The notes under the pieces: model-generated | Database searches by the model: none | Told to the model about the DNA's origin: nothing | Seen by the model: the letters and a program-made list of their open reading frames with translations, nothing else | Assembly (NCBI GenBank): GCA_964571335.1 | Contig: CAZNAM010000019.1 | Span: 1-13,524, forward strand | Direction of reading: 5' to 3' | Length of the DNA: 13,524 nt | Origin: JAFCDQ01 sp964571335 | GTDB taxonomy: Archaea > Nanobdellota > Nanobdellia > Woesearchaeales > ARS49 | Part shown: one piece after another, positions 11,737 to 13,524 of the stretch | Layout of the letters: every line of letters begins with the position of its first letter | Position numbering within the stretch: the stretch's first letter is position 1 | Program-made: the position numbers and the translations under genes

Positions 11737-12479
11737 CATAAAGCCCCCTTAAATAATCTAGATTTTTTCATTCTATTTTTCAAAGTTTCCATGGCAGTCA
11801 TCGATAATCTAAATTCTTTAATTTTCTCAAATATTCTTCTAAATCTAGCTAAATTATGACTCTCTACACTAAAATTTTCCTTTGAAGTTTCAGCTAATTC
11901 ATTTTTCAAAGAATCCAAAATTCTTTCTTCAGATTCCAAAGCACCATATAATTTGTAAAGTAATTCAAGCTCTTCATTGCATAAAGCAACCCATCCTGCT
12001 TCTTTAGCTTGTGAAATTTCAAGACTTTTTCTTACTTGACCTTTTGCTTTTTCAAGATTTTTTTCTTGTCTTGATTCAGGAATTTCTGTTTTAGATTGGG
12101 ATCTCTTTTTAAAAAGAATAAAAAGCACAAAAGCTAATGTAACAACTATTGCAAACCATAATGAATTGTTAGTAATCCAGGCTAAACCTGATCCTCCTAC
12201 ACCCAAAGTATCAATAGAATCCTGATAAATTGTGTTACCTATAAAATACATTAACCAGATTAGACCAATTACAAAAACAGGTCCTCTTAGTTTTTTTAAT
12301 GATGTTGTTATAATAATCAAACCAGTTAACGCACCAATTACTAGAACAAACCAAATCCAACCAAAGGTATCTGAAAACTGAGACCACCCAAATAAATTTT
12401 CACCAAACATAAAAAGTAAACTTAAAATTAAAATAATAATACCCATAAAGAAATTACGTCTTGAATCAATCCATTCCAT
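11736..12479 (-). CDS. Membrane protein with four TM helices and a cytoplasmic coiled coil
   Basis: A 247-residue protein of unknown family. Hydrophobic helices lie near 10-26, 40-60, 66-84 and 106-124. A basic stretch follows (K124-K-R ... R137-Q-E-K), then a long helical domain (138-247) with heptad patterns (L-E-L-L-Y-K-L, I-L-D-S-L-K-N-E-L) and a basic end (K-N-R-M-K-K-S-R). The open frame extends upstream into the tRNA gene, but those residues are translated tRNA-Ser. ATG 12479 is set by a TATA box (TTTAAA 12509-12504) 27.5 bases upstream. It is first in a unit with two small coiled-coil genes; a scaffold or envelope-remodelling function is conceivable, but nothing in the sequence proves it. 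Confidence 0.75.
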   Translation of the reverse strand: MEWIDSRRNFFMGIIILILSLLFMFGENLFGWSQFSDTFGWIWFVLVIGALTGLIIITTSLKKLRGPVFVIGLIWLMYFIGNTIYQDSIDTLGVGGSGLAWITNNSLWFAIVVTLAFVLFILFKKRSQSKTEIPESRQEKNLEKAKGQVRKSLEISQAKEAGWVALCNEELELLYKLYGALESEERILDSLKNELAETSKENFSVESHNLARFRRIFEKIKEFRLSMTAMETLKNRMKKSRLFKGAL

Positions 12480-12503
12480 TTTTAAAATATAAAACATTTT
12501 TAG

Positions 12504-12511
12504 TTTAAAAA
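12504..12511 (-). promoter_or_regulatory. TATA box of the membrane/coiled-coil unit
   Basis: TTTTTAAA on the minus strand has its core centred 27.5 bases before ATG 12479. It fixes the start and shows the unit has its own promoter, separate from the tRNA just upstream. Confidence 0.55.
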
Positions 12512-12558
12512 GATGTGTAACCACATCAGAATTAATAATGATGATTTTGAGAGAAAAA

Positions 12559-12642
12559 CGCCGGTGGCAGGATTTGAACCTGCACATCCTTTCGGACAAG
12601 AGGGTTCGAGCCTCCCGCACTACCAGGTTATGCGACACCGGC
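12559..12642 (-). tRNA. tRNA-Ser (anticodon CGA)
   Basis: The acceptor GCCGGTG pairs with CACCGGC and the discriminator is G. The D stem is GCA/TGC with GG in its loop. The anticodon stem GGAGG/CCTCT closes the loop CTCGAAC, giving anticodon CGA (bases 12608-12606, codon UCG). A long class-II variable arm (TCC-GAAA-GGA) and T stem GCAGG/CCTGC with loop TTCAAAT complete it. It is 84 nt long, has no intron and no encoded CCA. Confidence 0.95.
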
Positions 12643-12687
12643 GTGAAAATAAAGAATTATTCAGATATTATAAATTGTTTGTTAAAA

Positions 12688-12758
12688 TAAAACGCCCCTG
12701 CCGAGTATTCCCACCCAACTAAAGTTGGGTCAAGCCACTAAAGTGACTATTAAAAAAA
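12688..12758 (-). ncRNA. Candidate small structured RNA between two tRNA genes
   Basis: A GC-richer island in AT-rich spacer. It has two adjacent hairpins with identical four-base loops: ACCCAAC-TAAA-GTTGGGT (plus strand 12713-12730) and CAC-TAAA-GTG (12736-12745). On the minus strand a TATA-like TTTATAATATTA near 12781-12792 could start an RNA near 12758. It would end CTCGGCAGGGGCG then TTTTATTTT, and this end resembles the 3' end of the neighbouring tRNA-Glu (CTCGGCCGGGGCG). It could be a small RNA, a decayed tRNA remnant or a terminator for transcription in either direction. No known RNA family is recognised and the ends are estimates. Confidence 0.3.
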
Positions 12759-12796
12759 GAAGAAGAAAATAAGTGAAGAATAATATTATAAAAAAA

Positions 12797-12871
12797 CGCC
12801 CCGGCCGAGATTTGAACTCGAGTCTCCGCCTCGAGAGGGCGGCATACTTAACCGAACTATACTACCGGAGC
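12797..12871 (-). tRNA. tRNA-Glu (anticodon CTC)
   Basis: The acceptor GCTCCGG pairs with CCGGGGC (one G-U). The D arm GTAT/GTAT includes two wobble pairs. The anticodon stem CCGCC/GGCGG closes the loop CTCTCGA, giving anticodon CTC (bases 12835-12833, codon GAG). The T stem TCGAG/CTCGG has loop TTCAAAT. The discriminator is G and CCA is not encoded. A T-run follows immediately, suiting termination. Confidence 0.95.
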
Positions 12872-12907
12872 ATAGATTTCTTAGAACATTAAATGAAAAA
12901 AGAAAAG

Positions 12908-12916
12908 TATTTAATA
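12908..12916 (+). promoter_or_regulatory. TATA box of the 12940 gene
   Basis: TATTTAATA is centred 28 bases before ATG 12940, fitting a leaderless start. Confidence 0.5.
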
Positions 12917-12939
12917 ATTTAACTGAATTTTCTGAAATT

Positions 12940-13416
12940 ATGGATTGGCAAAAAATACTTAGCTCATTATTGATTGTAATATTGTTTATTCCTATGGTGT
13001 TTATGGGAGCAAATGTATTTTTTCCAGATTATGATGGTTATTATGATTCTAAACCTTGTGCTGCTGCTCCAAGAGGGGTTGATGTAACAGATGAAGAGAT
13101 AACTCAATTTGAAAAAGAAAATCAAGCTTGTTGGAATGAAATGAATTCAGAAAGAGAAAAATGGGAAGAAGAACAGAGAATATATAATGGACAAAAGTAT
13201 GTTTTCATAATAGTTGTTTGTTTAATTGCCTTGATAGCAAGTTTATTGATTCCTTTAAAATCTAATGTAAAATGGGGCTTTTTTGTAGGAACTGTTATAA
13301 CTGCTTTTATAGGAACACTATCTTATTTAAGAACAAAATCAATAATTGGATTTGTAATATTAGTTATTCTATTCATTCTCGTAATTGTATTTATTAGCAA
13401 GCAAAAACAGAAATAA
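12940..13416 (+). CDS. Membrane protein with four transmembrane segments and an acidic exterior loop
   Basis: A 158-residue protein of unknown family. Helix 1 lies near 7-27. A hydrophilic loop follows (28-86) that begins F-F-P-D-Y-D-G-Y-Y-D and contains a Glu-rich helical part (50-81); its two cysteines, C40 and C64, could form a disulfide if the loop is outside. Three more helices lie near 87-105, 111-128 and 134-153, and the tail is short and basic (S-K-Q-K-Q-K). Placed between tRNA genes with its own TATA box and no visible operon partner. No catalytic motif is seen. Confidence 0.75.
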   Translation: MDWQKILSSLLIVILFIPMVFMGANVFFPDYDGYYDSKPCAAAPRGVDVTDEEITQFEKENQACWNEMNSEREKWEEEQRIYNGQKYVFIIVVCLIALIASLLIPLKSNVKWGFFVGTVITAFIGTLSYLRTKSIIGFVILVILFILVIVFISKQKQK

Positions 13417-13448
13417 TTTAAAAATAACAGCTTTTTTCTTAAAAAAAT

Positions 13449-13524
13449 GCCGACGTGGCACAATCTGGTACTGCGCGAGACTGGAAATCTCGTTTCCTCA
13501 CGGATATCCCGGTTCAAATCCGGG
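13449..13524 (+). tRNA. tRNA-Ser (anticodon GGA), 3' end cut by the window
   Basis: The 5' acceptor strand GCCGACG is followed by D stem GCA/TGC with GG in the loop, anticodon stem CGAGA/TCTCG with loop CTGGAAA (anticodon GGA, codons UCC/UCU), a class-II variable arm (TCC-TCAC-GGA) and T stem CCCGG/CCGGG with loop TTCAAAT. The sequence ends exactly at the T stem, so the 3' acceptor strand and discriminator lie outside the window. Confidence 0.93.

Noticed and set aside
12480..12638. N-terminal extension of the 12479 membrane gene through the tRNA-Ser locus
   Set aside because: The extra residues are the translated sequence of the tRNA-Ser gene, and a TATA box sits 27.5 bases before the downstream ATG 12479.
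12513..12722. 69-codon plus-strand frame
   Set aside because: It runs antisense through tRNA-Ser and into the hairpin element; most residues derive from tRNA sequence.
12693..12758. Complete tRNA gene between tRNA-Ser and tRNA-Glu
   Set aside because: The 3' end looks tRNA-like, but no matching 5' acceptor strand, D arm or anticodon loop can be folded.
1..13524. Insertion sequence, integrase or prophage genes
   Set aside because: No transposase, integrase or terminal inverted repeats with target duplications were seen; the tRNA genes show no adjacent attachment-site duplication within the window.

Overview
The window comes from a very AT-rich archaeon. The gene content is archaeal: a membrane-anchored LonB protease, the t6A enzyme Kae1, a TFIIB-type zinc ribbon, an archaeal TctA-like permease with an OB-fold partner, and tRNA genes without encoded CCA. 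Transcription signals are also archaeal: TATA boxes lie about 24-29 nt upstream of many ATGs, so many first genes look leaderless, and a few carry Shine-Dalgarno sites such as GGAGGT or GGTGAT. The very short intergenic gaps and many small orphan membrane proteins suggest a DPANN lineage (Woesearchaeota/Pacearchaeota-like). That placement is an inference, not a phylogeny.

Region 1-2284: the start of an AbrB-type regulator runs off the left edge behind a promoter with an operator-like palindrome. Next comes a cell-surface block: a secreted protein of six regular four-cysteine modules, a tiny single-anchor protein on the opposite strand, and a tandem pair of paralogous membrane-tethered four-cysteine proteins. 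Region 2302-5149: an OB-fold protein and a TctA-like permease form a leftward two-gene unit. A small Cys-dependent phosphatase gene, closed by a terminator hairpin, is divergent from a PD-(D/E)XK nuclease with iron-sulfur-type cysteines. Region 5184-9122: a five-segment membrane protein overlaps tail-to-tail with a metallophosphoesterase that has two long helical insertions; this is divergent from lonB.

Region 9123-11311: a probably decaying small membrane-protein gene has an apparent one-base frameshift at its start and a 25-bp tandem duplication at its end. It is followed by a zinc ribbon fused to a histone-H1-like lysine tail, then kae1 on the opposite strand. Region 11355-13524: a leftward three-gene unit encodes a membrane protein with a cytoplasmic coiled coil and two small coiled-coil proteins. 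Then come tRNA-Ser(CGA), a structured unassigned element that may be a small RNA, tRNA-Glu(CTC), a four-segment membrane protein, and the beginning of tRNA-Ser(GGA), cut by the right edge.

Housekeeping genes (lonB, kae1, tRNAs) are interspersed with short, poorly characterised surface and membrane genes. I see no insertion sequence, integrase or CRISPR array. The strongest novelty candidates are the six-module cysteine protein, the zinc-ribbon/H1-tail fusion, the putative small RNA between tRNAs, and the disrupted gene near 9184-9685.
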